DNA of 32,957 bases. Source: an uncultured Gemmiger sp. (GTDB lineage Bacteria; Bacillota; Clostridia; Oscillospirales; Ruminococcaceae). Below the pieces are notes generated by a model, which worked only from the letters and a program-made list of their open reading frames with translations, was not told the origin of the DNA and did not search any database. The stretch is from the NCBI GenBank assembly GCA_944388245.1, contig CALXIA010000024.1:1-32957 (forward strand). The letters run 5' to 3'. Made by a program: the position numbers and the translations under genes. Shown here one piece after another: positions 25,186 through 32,957 of the stretch (the stretch's first letter is position 1; each line of letters begins with the position of its first letter).

Positions 25186-26118
25186 TCAGGATTTGGCAGT
25201 CCACCGGGCCAGCTCCTCGTCGGTGGCCAGCACATAGTGGGTGCCCTCCAGATGTTGCCGCTTACCCAGGTGATAATCCACACCGGCCTGCTTGTAGTCG
25301 TAGGTTTTGGCCACCCGGCCCCGCTCGGTGCGGGGGTCCGGCTGGGGAATGGCGCTCAAAAGGCTCTGGGTGTAGGGATGCACAGGGTTGTTGAAGATCT
25401 CCTCGGTGGTGCCGGTCTCGACCAGGTGGCCCAGATGCAGCACCCCGATGCGATCGGAGATATACTTGACCATGGACAGATCATGGGCAATGAAGAGATA
25501 GGCGGTGCCGGTCTCCTCCTGCAGATCCTTCATCAGGTTCACCACCTGGGCCTGGATGGACACGTCCAGCGCGCTGATGCACTCGTCCGCAATGATCAGC
25601 TTCGGGTCCATGATCAGGGCCCGGGCGATGCCCACCCGCTGGCGCTGGCCGCCGGAGAACTGATGGGGGTACCGGTCCGCGTGTTCGGGGGCCAGGCCCA
25701 CCTTGCGCAGGATCTCCGCCACCTTCTGCTGGCGCTCGGCCCGGTTTTTATACAGATGGTGGATATCCAGGCCCTGGGCGATGATCTCCCCCACCTTTTT
25801 GCGGGGGTTCAGACAAGCCATCGGGTCCTGGAAGATCATCTGCATCTGGGTGCGCAGCTGCTGGTTCTGCTGGCTGGTCATGTTACCGGAGATGTCCATG
25901 CCGTTGAACAGGATCTGGCCGGCGGTGGGTTTGTGCAGGCGGATCACGCTGCGGCCGATGGTGCTCTTGCCGCTGCCGCTCTCCCCCACCAGACCGTAGG
26001 TCTCACCGGGATAGATCACGAAATCCACCCCATCCACCGCCTTGACGGTGAACTGATGGCTGCCCTTGAAATACTGTTTGAGGCCCTTGACCTCCAAAAG
26101 AGGCTTGCGTTCTTCCAT
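25186..26118 (-). CDS. oppF: Oligopeptide ABC transporter ATPase OppF/AmiF
   Basis: This ATPase (310 aa) has Walker [10 protein letters not shown] near residue 45, the Q-loop MIFQDPMACLNPRKKV, signature FSGGQRQRVGIARAL and Walker B LIIADECISALDVS, where the usual P after DE is C. The C-terminal tail GTHYVLATDEELARW resembles the tail of streptococcal AmiF, placing it in the Gram-positive oligopeptide group. It forms a heterodimer with OppD. Its ATG lies one base after the oppD stop with GGAGGCG upstream. Last gene of the operon. Confidence 0.94.
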   Translation of the reverse strand: MEERKPLLEVKGLKQYFKGSHQFTVKAVDGVDFVIYPGETYGLVGESGSGKSTIGRSVIRLHKPTAGQILFNGMDISGNMTSQQNQQLRTQMQMIFQDPMACLNPRKKVGEIIAQGLDIHHLYKNRAERQQKVAEILRKVGLAPEHADRYPHQFSGGQRQRVGIARALIMDPKLIIADECISALDVSIQAQVVNLMKDLQEETGTAYLFIAHDLSMVKYISDRIGVLHLGHLVETGTTEEIFNNPVHPYTQSLLSAIPQPDPRTERGRVAKTYDYKQAGVDYHLGKRQHLEGTHYVLATDEELARWTAKS

Positions 26119-26119
26119 C

Positions 26120-27199
26120 TCAGTTCGCCTCCTTTGTCATGCGCTGGATGCGGGCCCGCAGCTCCGCTGGCATCTCCACCTTGGGCGCGCGCTCGTCCAG
26201 CAGCCAGGTAGCCGCGTAATGGGTTTCGCTGACCTTGAACATGGGCGGCTCCAGCCGCTCGTCGATGTTCAGCGCGTACTTGTTGCGGGGCGCAAAGGCG
26301 TCGCCTGTCACCGGATGCAGCAGGTTCGGCGGCGAACCGGGAATGGTATACAGCCGGTCGTCGTCGGTATCCAGGTCGGGCATGGCGCTCAACAGGCCCC
26401 AGGTATAGGGGTGCCGGGGATCGTAGAAGATCTCGTCGATGGTGCCGGTCTCCACGATCTTGCCCGCGTACATCACGTTGACAAAATCGGCCACCTTGGC
26501 CACCACCCCCAGGTCGTGGGTGATGTAGATGACGCTGATGCCCCGCTCCGCCTGCACCCGCTTGATCAGTTCCAGGATCTTGGCCTGGATGGTCACGTCC
26601 AGGGCGGTGGTGGGCTCGTCGCAGATCAGAAGATCCGGGTCGCAGGCCAGGGCGATGGCGATCACCACGCGCTGGCGCATGCCGCCGCTCAACTGGTGGG
26701 GATACTGGCGCATCCGCTTCTCCGGCTCGTCGATGCCCACCTCTTCCAGCAGGTGGACCGCCTTTTTCCAGGCCTCCTTTTTCGGGGTCTTGTAGTGCCA
26801 GATCATGCCCTCCATGATCTGTTTGCCGATGGGCATGGTGGGGTCCAGGCTGGTCATCGGGTCCTGGAAGATCATGGCGATCCGCTTGCCGTTGATGTGG
26901 CGGCGGATCTCCTTGGTCTTCATCTTGAGCAGGTCCACAGTGGCGGGGCTGCCGTCGTTGTGGTGGTAGGTATAGGTGATGCTGCCGCTGTTCACGATGC
27001 TGTTGGAGGCCAGGATCCCCATGGCTGCCTTGAAGGTCACCGATTTGCCGCTGCCGCTCTCCCCCACGACCGCCAGCGTTTCGCCCTTGTACAGGTCGAT
27101 GTTGACGCCGCGGATGGCATTGACGGGGCCGGCGCCGGTCTTGAAGGTGATGGACAGGTCACGGATGGACAGCACATGCTCACGATTGGTGTTTTCCAT
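26120..27199 (-). CDS. oppD: Oligopeptide ABC transporter ATPase OppD/AmiE
   Basis: The protein (359 aa) has Walker A GESGSGKS, signature [15 protein letters not shown] and Walker [15 protein letters not shown]. The C-terminal extension ([42 protein letters not shown]) is that of the AmiE/OppD type. Most OppD/DppD proteins have cysteines here (GCxFxPRC) that hold an iron-sulfur cluster; in this protein they are replaced by Asp and Asn, as in streptococcal AmiE. It pairs with OppF to energise peptide uptake. Confidence 0.95.
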   Translation of the reverse strand: MENTNREHVLSIRDLSITFKTGAGPVNAIRGVNIDLYKGETLAVVGESGSGKSVTFKAAMGILASNSIVNSGSITYTYHHNDGSPATVDLLKMKTKEIRRHINGKRIAMIFQDPMTSLDPTMPIGKQIMEGMIWHYKTPKKEAWKKAVHLLEEVGIDEPEKRMRQYPHQLSGGMRQRVVIAIALACDPDLLICDEPTTALDVTIQAKILELIKRVQAERGISVIYITHDLGVVAKVADFVNVMYAGKIVETGTIDEIFYDPRHPYTWGLLSAMPDLDTDDDRLYTIPGSPPNLLHPVTGDAFAPRNKYALNIDERLEPPMFKVSETHYAATWLLDERAPKVEMPAELRARIQRMTKEAN

Positions 27200-27210
27200 T
27201 GCTCGTCACC

Positions 27211-28275
27211 TCACATTTCCTTCAGTTTCGGGTCAAAGGCTTCCCGCAGGCCGTCGGCCAGCATGTTGAAGCAGAGCATCAGCAAACTCATCACCACGAT
27301 CGGCGGAACGATCTGGTAGGGATGGGTGGTGAAGCTGTTGAACGCCTCGTTGATCAGGCTGCCCAGGCTGCACTGGGGCACCGGGATGCCCAGGCCCACA
27401 AAGCTCAGGAACGCCTCGGTAAAGATGGCGGTGGGGATGCTGAACATCAGCTGGGTGATGATCTGGCCGATGATGTTGGGCAACACTTCTTTGAAGATGA
27501 TGGAGAAGCTGCCCGCGCCCAGGGTACGGCTGGCCAGCACGAACTCCTGCTCCTTGAGTTTGAGCATCTCGGCCCGGGCGATACGGCTCATGTTGATCCA
27601 TTCGGTGATGACCAGCGCCAGCACGATGGTGGTAAAGCCCGGCTTGACCACCAGCAGCAACAGCGTCACCACCACCAGACGGGGGATGCCGTTGTTGATC
27701 TCCACGATTCGCTGCATAATGGTGTCCACCCAGCCGCCGAAATAACCGCTGATCAGACCATAGCACATGCCGAGGGTCATGTTGATGGCGGCGGATACCA
27801 CCGCGATGCCCAGGCTTACCCGGGCGCCCTCCCACACGCGGGTCCAGATATCGCGGCCCAGCGTATCGGAACCGAACCAGTAGTAGGTGTCGGTGAGTTC
27901 CTTATCTTCGTAGCCGTTCACCACACGGGTGCCGGTGGTGGTGGTCATGACCTCGTCGCCGTTGAAGATGCCCAGATTCTCCAGCCCCGGGATGCGGGGC
28001 GCCAGGTTCTTCTCGCTCAGGGTCTGACTGGAGTAGTCCCGGCCGCTCATGCCGGGGCCGGCCACCGCCATGGCCACGATCAGGATGATCAGGATCAGGG
28101 CCACCACCGCCCCTTTGTTGGAGAGGAAACGGTGCAGCACATCGTGCCAGTAGCCCTGGCTGGCAAAGTTGGAATCCAGGTGCTGGTCGGATACGCCGCG
28201 CAGCTGGAAGTCCTCCGGGCGCAGATCGGGGATCCGGGCCTGGGAGCCGGCGGAAATTGCTTCAATGTGACTCAT
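27211..28275 (-). CDS. oppC: Oligopeptide ABC transporter permease OppC
   Basis: This permease (354 aa) has an N-terminal cytoplasmic stretch, a first helix near residues 55-75, an extended external loop, and five more helices. The EAA coupling motif is in WINMSRIARAEMLKLKEQEFVLASRTLG. The extra-long loop (about 85-130) is typical of the Gram-positive oligopeptide group rather than DppC. Start choice: the ATG at 28275 overlaps the oppB stop (ATGA) and has AAGGGGGCG upstream. It forms the membrane channel with OppB. Confidence 0.94.
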   Translation of the reverse strand: MSHIEAISAGSQARIPDLRPEDFQLRGVSDQHLDSNFASQGYWHDVLHRFLSNKGAVVALILIILIVAMAVAGPGMSGRDYSSQTLSEKNLAPRIPGLENLGIFNGDEVMTTTTGTRVVNGYEDKELTDTYYWFGSDTLGRDIWTRVWEGARVSLGIAVVSAAINMTLGMCYGLISGYFGGWVDTIMQRIVEINNGIPRLVVVTLLLLVVKPGFTTIVLALVITEWINMSRIARAEMLKLKEQEFVLASRTLGAGSFSIIFKEVLPNIIGQIITQLMFSIPTAIFTEAFLSFVGLGIPVPQCSLGSLINEAFNSFTTHPYQIVPPIVVMSLLMLCFNMLADGLREAFDPKLKEM

Positions 28276-29273
28276 GCCTTCGCCCCCTTCTTCTTGTTTC
28301 CGAACCACACACGGCGCCAGCGGGCAAAGAAGCCCGGACGGCCGCCCTCACCGGTCACCCGGATACGGGGATCAATGATGCCGTACAGGATATCCACCAC
28401 CAGCATGATGCCAATGTACATGGCGCTGTAGATAAAACTCAGGGAAATGACCACGTTGTAATCGTTGGACTGGATCGCAGTCACCAGCAGGCTGCCCACG
28501 CCGGGGATGGAGAAGATCTTCTCCACCACCAGGCTGCCGGTCATCAGATCCACGATGAGCGGGGCCAGCACGGTGATGATGGGGATCATCGCGTTGCGCA
28601 GCGCATGACGCAGAATCAGCGGCGCGCCGGTAACGCCCTTGCTCTCGGCCAACAACATGAACTCGCTGCCCAGCACCTCCATCATCTCATTGCGGGTAAA
28701 CCGGGCGATGGAGGCCATGGTGAACATGCTCAACGCGACGCTGGGCAGCACGCTGGACATAAAGGCTTCATTGGCGGAATAGAGCATGGGGAACAGTTTG
28801 AGCCGAAAACCAAAGACGTAACTTAGTCCCAGCGCGAAGACATAGCTGGGCACCGACACGCCCAGCACCGAGATAGCGGTGCAGATGCTGTCCAGGATGG
28901 TGTTGTGGTTGAGCGCGGCGATCACGCCCAGCAGCAGGCCCACTACCGCGCCCAGCGCGACCGCCATGCCGCCTACCTGGATGCTGATGGGCAGCCGGCT
29001 CTGGATCAGCTGGCTGATCGGGGTGTTTTTGCTGATGTTGTAACTCACCCCGAAATCGCCCTGGACCATGTTGGCCACATACCGGACAAACTGCACCGGT
29101 ATGGGGTCATCCAGGCCGTACTTCTCGTACAGCACCGTGCGCTGGTCGTCGGTCAGCTTTTCGTCGTTGAACGGCGAGCCGGGCATGAGCTGCAACAGGC
29201 AGAACAGCACCAGCGTGATGACCAGCAGGGTGAAGACCGAGATGAGCACTCGTTTCAATATGTAGTTTTTCAC
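28272..29273 (-). CDS. oppB: Oligopeptide ABC transporter permease OppB
   Basis: This permease (333 aa) has an N-terminal helix (ILKRVLISVFTLLVITLVLFCLLQLMPGSPF) typical of OppB/DppB and the EAA motif in MASIARFTRNEMMEVLGSEFMLLAESKG. The last helix is followed by a basic cytoplasmic tail. Start choice: GTG at 29273 gives VKNYILKRVLIS with AGAGGGAA 8-12 bases upstream; no ATG suits the family N-terminus. It follows oppA after a gap of 262 bases that holds a strong terminator-like hairpin. Confidence 0.93.
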   Translation of the reverse strand: MKNYILKRVLISVFTLLVITLVLFCLLQLMPGSPFNDEKLTDDQRTVLYEKYGLDDPIPVQFVRYVANMVQGDFGVSYNISKNTPISQLIQSRLPISIQVGGMAVALGAVVGLLLGVIAALNHNTILDSICTAISVLGVSVPSYVFALGLSYVFGFRLKLFPMLYSANEAFMSSVLPSVALSMFTMASIARFTRNEMMEVLGSEFMLLAESKGVTGAPLILRHALRNAMIPIITVLAPLIVDLMTGSLVVEKIFSIPGVGSLLVTAIQSNDYNVVISLSFIYSAMYIGIMLVVDILYGIIDPRIRVTGEGGRPGFFARWRRVWFGNKKKGAKA

Positions 29274-29420
29274 AAGCGTTCCCTCTTTTTCGATACAAAG
29301 TACAAAATACCGTTTTGCCGCACGGCGAGGCCGGGAAGCTGCCATAAGAAACCCCGGCGCCAAGGCGCGGTATACGGCGCGAGCCGGATGGAGGGTAGCA
29401 CGGACAACGCCCGCCCTGAT

Positions 29421-29466
29421 AAAAAACCGCGCAGCAGCCTTGCAACACGCCAAGGCCACTGCGCGG
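29421..29466 (-). terminator. Terminator or attenuator between oppA and oppB
   Basis: On the minus strand CCGCGCAG (29466-29459) pairs with CTGCGCGG (29434-29427), with an inner GCCTTG/CAAGGC stem, followed by six T (29426-29421). A second, weaker hairpin with 8-pair arms lies at 29500-29522, just after oppA. The rest of the 262-base gap shows no gene. The arrangement probably lets oppA transcripts outnumber the permease genes. Confidence 0.85.
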
Positions 29467-29535
29467 CATTGAGTTCAGGGGGTCGTCCGGATCAAATTCC
29501 GGTATGCTGTGACGGCATACCGACCGTGAAGGGCA

Positions 29536-31233
29536 TCAGCCCTTGGTGGTGTTCTTGTACACGCGGTTCAAAGCAACAGGGTGGAATTCGATGCCGGTCA
29601 CATTGGACTTGATCATGTTGGCGTCGGCCTTGGTGTACACAGGTACGATCACCGCCTCGTCCATGATGATCTTCTCGGCATCGTACATGGCCTGCCAACG
29701 GGCCGCCGCATCACTTACATACTGGCCGGTGGTGCAGTCGGCAATGATCTGGTCATAGTCGGGATTGCTCCACTTACCGTAGTTGTTGTTGTTGTCGGTG
29801 ATCCACATGTTCAGGTAGGTCATGGGATCGGCGTAGTCCGGCCCCCAGCGGGTCAGGCAGACTTCGTAGTTGCCGTCCTGAATATCCTCCACGCGCTGCT
29901 TCTTGGGTTCCACCGTGATGCTCACGGTCACGCCGGGCAGGTTGGTCTGGATCTGTTCCTGGATAACGGCGGCCACGTTCTGGCTCTCGGTGGTGTCCTC
30001 GACCAGCAGATCGAAGGTAAAGGTATCGGTGCCCAGTTCCTGCTTGGCAGCCTCAAAGTATTCGGCCGCCTTGGTGGGATCGTCGCTGCACACGTCAGAG
30101 AACATGGTCTGGTCGGCAGAGAAGTCCGAGCCGTCCGGGCCGGTGGCAAACTGCGGGGGAACCGCGGTGTAGGTGGCCAGAGAGCCGTCCTTCACCACAT
30201 CCTCCACGATGGCCACGCGGTCAATGGCGTGGGTCAGAGCCAGGCGCATATTCTGGTTGGCCAGCGCGGGGACCTCGGCCATGTTGAGGGTCAGGTACCA
30301 CAGATAGCCGGCGCCCTGCACACTCAGTTCAGGATCGCCCTGGACCTGATCGACCTGGTCGCCGCTCAGCTTCACGATGTCCAGATCGCCGTTCTGATAG
30401 CTCATGAACGCCTGCTGGCTGTCCTTGATGACCTGGTAGTTCAGGCCGTCCAGCTGGATGCTGTCCGCATCGTAGTAATCCGGGTTTTTCACCAGGCTGA
30501 AGGACAGAGCCGCGGGCTCGTAGCTGTCCAGGATGAAGGCGCCGTTGCTCAGCACAGTCTCAGGGCTGGTGCCGAAGGTGCCCTCCTCCAGGCTCTCATA
30601 GAAAGCCTGGTTCACCGGGTAGAAGGTGGGGAAATACATCAGGCTCAGGAAGTAGGGAACCGGAACGTTCAACTCGACCTGCAGGGTCTTGTCGTCCACA
30701 GCGGTCACGCCCAGTTCGCTCTTGTCCTTTTCACCGGCGATGATCTCGGCAGCGTTCTTGATCTGCGCGATATCGCTGGTCATGTAGCTGTACTCGGAAG
30801 CGGTGGCGGGATCCGCCGCGCGCTGCCATGCAAAGACGAAATCGTTGGCGGTAACGGGATCCCCGTTGGACCAAACAGCGTCGTCCCGCAGGTGGAAGGT
30901 GTAGGTGCAGCCATCCTCGCTGACCTCATAGCTCTCGGCAATGGCCGGAACAGCGGCGCCCTCCGCGTCCATCTGCATCAGGCCGTCGGTGTAGTCCGCG
31001 ATCACCTCAAAGCTGGTACCGTCGGTAGCCAGCTGAGGATCCAGCGAAGCCACCTCCACCTCGACCATAACGTTCAGCACCTTGCTGCCGGTGGTTTCCG
31101 CGGCCGTGCTGCTGCCGCCACCGGCTGTGGAGCCAGCCGGCGCGGACGAATCGCCACCGCCGCCGCAGGCAACCAGGCTCAAAGCCAGCGCGCCTGCCAG
31201 CGCGGCTGCGCCCATGCGTTTCCAAAGGTTCAT
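29536..31233 (-). CDS. oppA: Oligopeptide-binding lipoprotein OppA
   Basis: This solute-binding protein (565 aa) has a lipoprotein signal peptide whose lipobox LVAC is followed by GGGGDSS, so the mature Cys is lipidated and the protein held on the outer face of the membrane. A Ser/Gly/Thr-rich linker precedes the family-5 extracellular domain (DPQLATDGTSFEVIADYTDGLMQ, TYTFHLRDDAVWSNGDPVTANDFVFAWQRAADP, RLALTHAIDR). It captures peptides for the OppBCDF importer. Start choice: the ATG at 31233 has GAGAGGAG 9 bases upstream. First gene of its operon. Confidence 0.95.
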   Translation of the reverse strand: MNLWKRMGAAALAGALALSLVACGGGGDSSAPAGSTAGGGSSTAAETTGSKVLNVMVEVEVASLDPQLATDGTSFEVIADYTDGLMQMDAEGAAVPAIAESYEVSEDGCTYTFHLRDDAVWSNGDPVTANDFVFAWQRAADPATASEYSYMTSDIAQIKNAAEIIAGEKDKSELGVTAVDDKTLQVELNVPVPYFLSLMYFPTFYPVNQAFYESLEEGTFGTSPETVLSNGAFILDSYEPAALSFSLVKNPDYYDADSIQLDGLNYQVIKDSQQAFMSYQNGDLDIVKLSGDQVDQVQGDPELSVQGAGYLWYLTLNMAEVPALANQNMRLALTHAIDRVAIVEDVVKDGSLATYTAVPPQFATGPDGSDFSADQTMFSDVCSDDPTKAAEYFEAAKQELGTDTFTFDLLVEDTTESQNVAAVIQEQIQTNLPGVTVSITVEPKKQRVEDIQDGNYEVCLTRWGPDYADPMTYLNMWITDNNNNYGKWSNPDYDQIIADCTTGQYVSDAAARWQAMYDAEKIIMDEAVIVPVYTKADANMIKSNVTGIEFHPVALNRVYKNTTKG

Positions 31234-31349
31234 GTGTTCGTGCTCCTCTCTTGGTAAAATGGATATTTGCAAACCCCTCAATAACGAGAAAAGGCGTCAG
31301 GATCGGGTAACCGCACCCGGGATCACCGACGTCCCTGTCGTTGTTTGAC

Positions 31350-31378
31350 ATTATAGCGCACGAAAGTGCTGAAGTCAA
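31350..31378 (-). promoter_or_regulatory. Promoter of oppA
   Basis: On the minus strand TTGACT (31378-31373) and TATAAT (31355-31350) are 17 bases apart. The promoter core lies between an inverted pair GTTTGAC (31343-31349) / GTCAAAC (31374-31380), which might also serve as an operator. The mRNA leader to the ATG is about 110 bases. Confidence 0.85.
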
Positions 31379-31380
31379 AC

Positions 31381-31655
31381 CCGTTGGGACATTTTGCACG
31401 ATGTGACCAGATTACCCGGCCTGTAAACCCGTGAAATTGTTGTTTTTCACACACATTTGTATTTATATCAAGGACACATTCCGTTTTTATCGGCCATCTC
31501 AATGGAATTTTTTGTCAATTTATTTTTAACTCTGTATGTTTTGCACGAGGCTGCAAACGCCTTTGCCCCGGCCCGAATCCGGCCGCCCGGACCCTCCCGG
31601 TGAACACCAACGGGAAAAATTCGCCCAAAACGGGTAAATTTGCCCTCTGGCGAAC
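31381..31655. other. AT-rich intergenic stretch between oppA and the NfeD-like gene
   Basis: No coding sequence is evident. Besides AT-rich runs (31436-31530) it holds an imperfect palindrome GGGTAAATTTGCCC at 31632-31645 and arms TTCGCC/GGCGAA flanking it (about 31619-31624 and 31649-31654). These could be operator elements for the divergent promoters on either side; nothing more specific can be supported. Confidence 0.5.
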
Positions 31656-31656
31656 T

Positions 31657-31685
31657 TTGTATTGACACGGTCGTTCTGGTATAAT
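31657..31685 (+). promoter_or_regulatory. Promoter of the NfeD-SPFH genes
   Basis: A perfect extended -10, TGGTATAAT, ends at 31685. A TTGTAT at 31657-31662 lies 17 bases upstream; a better-looking TTGACA at 31662-31667 is only 12 bases away, too close for normal use with this -10. Confidence 0.75.
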
Positions 31686-31778
31686 AAGGACATAACGGAA
31701 ACGCTCCGCGGGGCGGCCGTTACCGGCCGGGCGGCGGTACACCGCCCGGCGCAACCCCACAAACGAACGGAGGTCCCC

Positions 31779-32222
31779 ATGAATACGGAAATCATCGTAT
31801 GGCTGGCGCTGGTCGTGGTATTTGTCCTGGTGGAACTCGCCACCACCGCGCTGGTATCCATCTGGATGGTGGCAGGCGCAGTAGTAGCACTGATCGTGAG
31901 CCTGTTTACTGACAGCTGGGTCATCCAGTTTGCGGTATTCGCGGCGGTGAGCGCGATCGCGCTGATCACCTCCCGGCCGCTGGTTCGCCGGCTGCAGGGC
32001 GGCAAGGCGCCGGATCTGAATACCGGCCTGAACATTGGCCGCACCGTCACGGTGGTGGCCGCGTCCCAGCCGGGACGGCCCGCCCGGGTGCGGCTGGACG
32101 GAGTGGACTGGAGCGCGGAATGTGCCTGCCCCCTGGCGGTGGGCGACGTATGCCGGGTGACCGGCCTGCACGGCACGACCCTGACGGTGGAACCGGCACA
32201 GGATACGGCGGCCATCCATTGA
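31779..32222 (+). CDS. Short NfeD-like membrane protein
   Basis: The protein (147 aa) has two to three membrane helices in residues 5-67 (VELATTALVSIWMVAGAVVALIVSLF among them) and a C-terminal soluble beta domain (VRLDGVDWSAECACPLAVGDVCRVTGLHGTTLTVEP) of the NfeD OB-fold type. The short form lacks the ClpP-like protease domain. These proteins are almost always paired with SPFH/stomatin proteins, as here, and are thought to act in membrane-domain organisation. Start choice: the ATG at 31779 with GGAGG six bases upstream. Confidence 0.92.
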   Translation: MNTEIIVWLALVVVFVLVELATTALVSIWMVAGAVVALIVSLFTDSWVIQFAVFAAVSAIALITSRPLVRRLQGGKAPDLNTGLNIGRTVTVVAASQPGRPARVRLDGVDWSAECACPLAVGDVCRVTGLHGTTLTVEPAQDTAAIH

Positions 32223-32302
32223 TGTGCCGTCCACACACAACGACGGGCGGTGACGCCGGAAGGACCGGTGTGCCGCGGCAAAAGAAGAAAGGAGCAACCC
32301 CA

Positions 32303-32957
32303 TGGAAACTGTCATTTTGATCGTACTCGCCCTGCTGGTGCTCATTGTGGTGGTGACGGTGATCAGCTGCATCTCCATCGTGCCCCAGGCCAACGCCTAT
32401 GTGGTGGAGCGGCTGGGCCGCTACTACGCCACCTGGGAGGCGGGCGTACATCTGCGCACCCCCTTTATCACCCGCATCATCAAGAAGGTGAGCCTGAAAG
32501 AGCAGGTGGTGGACTTCAAGCCCCAGCCTGTGATCACCCGGGACAATGTGACCATGCAGATCGACACAGTGGTATTCTTCCTGGTGAGCGACCCGCAGCT
32601 GTTCACCTACGGTGTGGACCGGCCGCTGAGCGCCATCGAGAACCTGACCGCCACCACCCTGCGCAACATTATTGGCGATATGGAACTGGACCACACCCTG
32701 ACCAGCCGGGACGTGATCAACACCAAGATCACCGCCATTCTGGATGAGGCCACCGACAAATGGGGCATCAAGGTGACCCGTGTGGAGGTCAAGAACATCA
32801 TCCCGCCCGCCGAGATCCAGGACGCCATGGAGAAGCAGATGAAGGCCGAGCGGCAGCGCCGTGAGAGCATCCTGCGGGCCGAGGGCGAAAAGCGCAGCGC
32901 CATTCTGGTGGCGGAAGGCGAAAAGGAGAGCGCCATCCTGCGGGCGGACGCGGTGCG
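32303..32957 (+). CDS. SPFH/stomatin-like protein, 3' end outside window
   Basis: About 218 residues are visible. An N-terminal membrane helix (residues 4-26) is followed by the SPFH domain (SIVPQANAYVVERLGRYYATWEAGVH, LKEQVVDFKPQPVITRDNVTMQID, WGIKVTRVEVKNI). The start of the charged Ala/Glu/Arg helix (MEKQMKAERQRRES, AEGEKRSAI) forms oligomer coiled coils. Members resemble QmcA/YbbK and stomatins, organise membrane microdomains and pair with NfeD proteins. AAAGGAG lies seven bases before the ATG. The C-terminus is lost at the window edge; no frame break is seen up to there. Confidence 0.93.

Noticed and set aside
31662..31667. TTGACA as the -35 of the NfeD promoter
   Set aside because: It is only 12 bases from the TATAAT; the extended -10 or the TTGTAT at 17 bases is a better explanation.
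1..32957. CRISPR arrays, insertion sequences, phage or defence genes
   Set aside because: No regularly spaced repeats, transposase or integrase motifs, or terminal inverted repeats were seen; gene order is that of housekeeping operons.

Overview
The window is GC-rich bacterial chromosome with Gram-positive signals: strong AGGAGG-type ribosome binding sites, T-box and cobalamin RNA switches, and Ami-type oligopeptide permease genes. The gene content (anaerobic cobalamin synthesis, SpeD/SpeE together with carboxyspermidine enzymes, a LeuA of the long actinobacterial/fungal type) suggests an anaerobic gut Clostridia member, most likely an Oscillospiraceae relative. That placement is an inference from gene content, not from a marker gene. 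No mobile elements, tRNA, rRNA or CRISPR arrays were seen.

Layout. (1) 1-5912, minus strand: a cobalt-uptake and anaerobic cobalamin operon, cbiM-cbiN-cbiQ-cbiO-cbiK-cbiD-cbiL-cbiF, behind a promoter, a cobalamin riboswitch and a terminator. The last gene runs off the window and appears frameshifted near its start. (2) 6042-11042, plus strand: a promoter, a T-box leader with terminator, then leuA-leuC-leuD-leuB for leucine synthesis. The two operons diverge, each with its own cis-acting RNA switch. (3) 11041-13027, plus strand: a translationally tight stress cassette of a YaaA-like protein, a Bcp-type peroxiredoxin and an AlkD-like DNA glycosylase. (4) 13085-17075, minus strand: sbcD-sbcC double-strand-break nuclease genes with their own promoter. 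(5) 17144-24003, plus strand: a polyamine operon, speD-speA-speE-speB-CANSDH-nspC. It encodes putrescine formation from arginine via agmatine, plus two different spermidine routes. It is preceded by about 350 nt of unusually AT-rich sequence with extensive nested complementarity, ending in a terminator 48 nt before speD. (6) 24019-25089: an unrecognised secreted, membrane-anchored protein. (7) 25186-31378, minus strand: an oligopeptide ABC transporter, oppA-oppB-oppC-oppD-oppF, of the Ami-like Gram-positive type. (8) 31657-end, plus strand: a short NfeD-like protein followed by an SPFH/stomatin-like protein cut by the window edge.

Most of the window is recognisable metabolism. The least explained pieces are the structured leader before speD (about 17180-17531), the unknown membrane-anchored protein at 24019-25089, and the presence of two spermidine pathways in one operon. 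Function and structure statements are based on reading motifs and base pairing by eye; no searches or folding programs were run.
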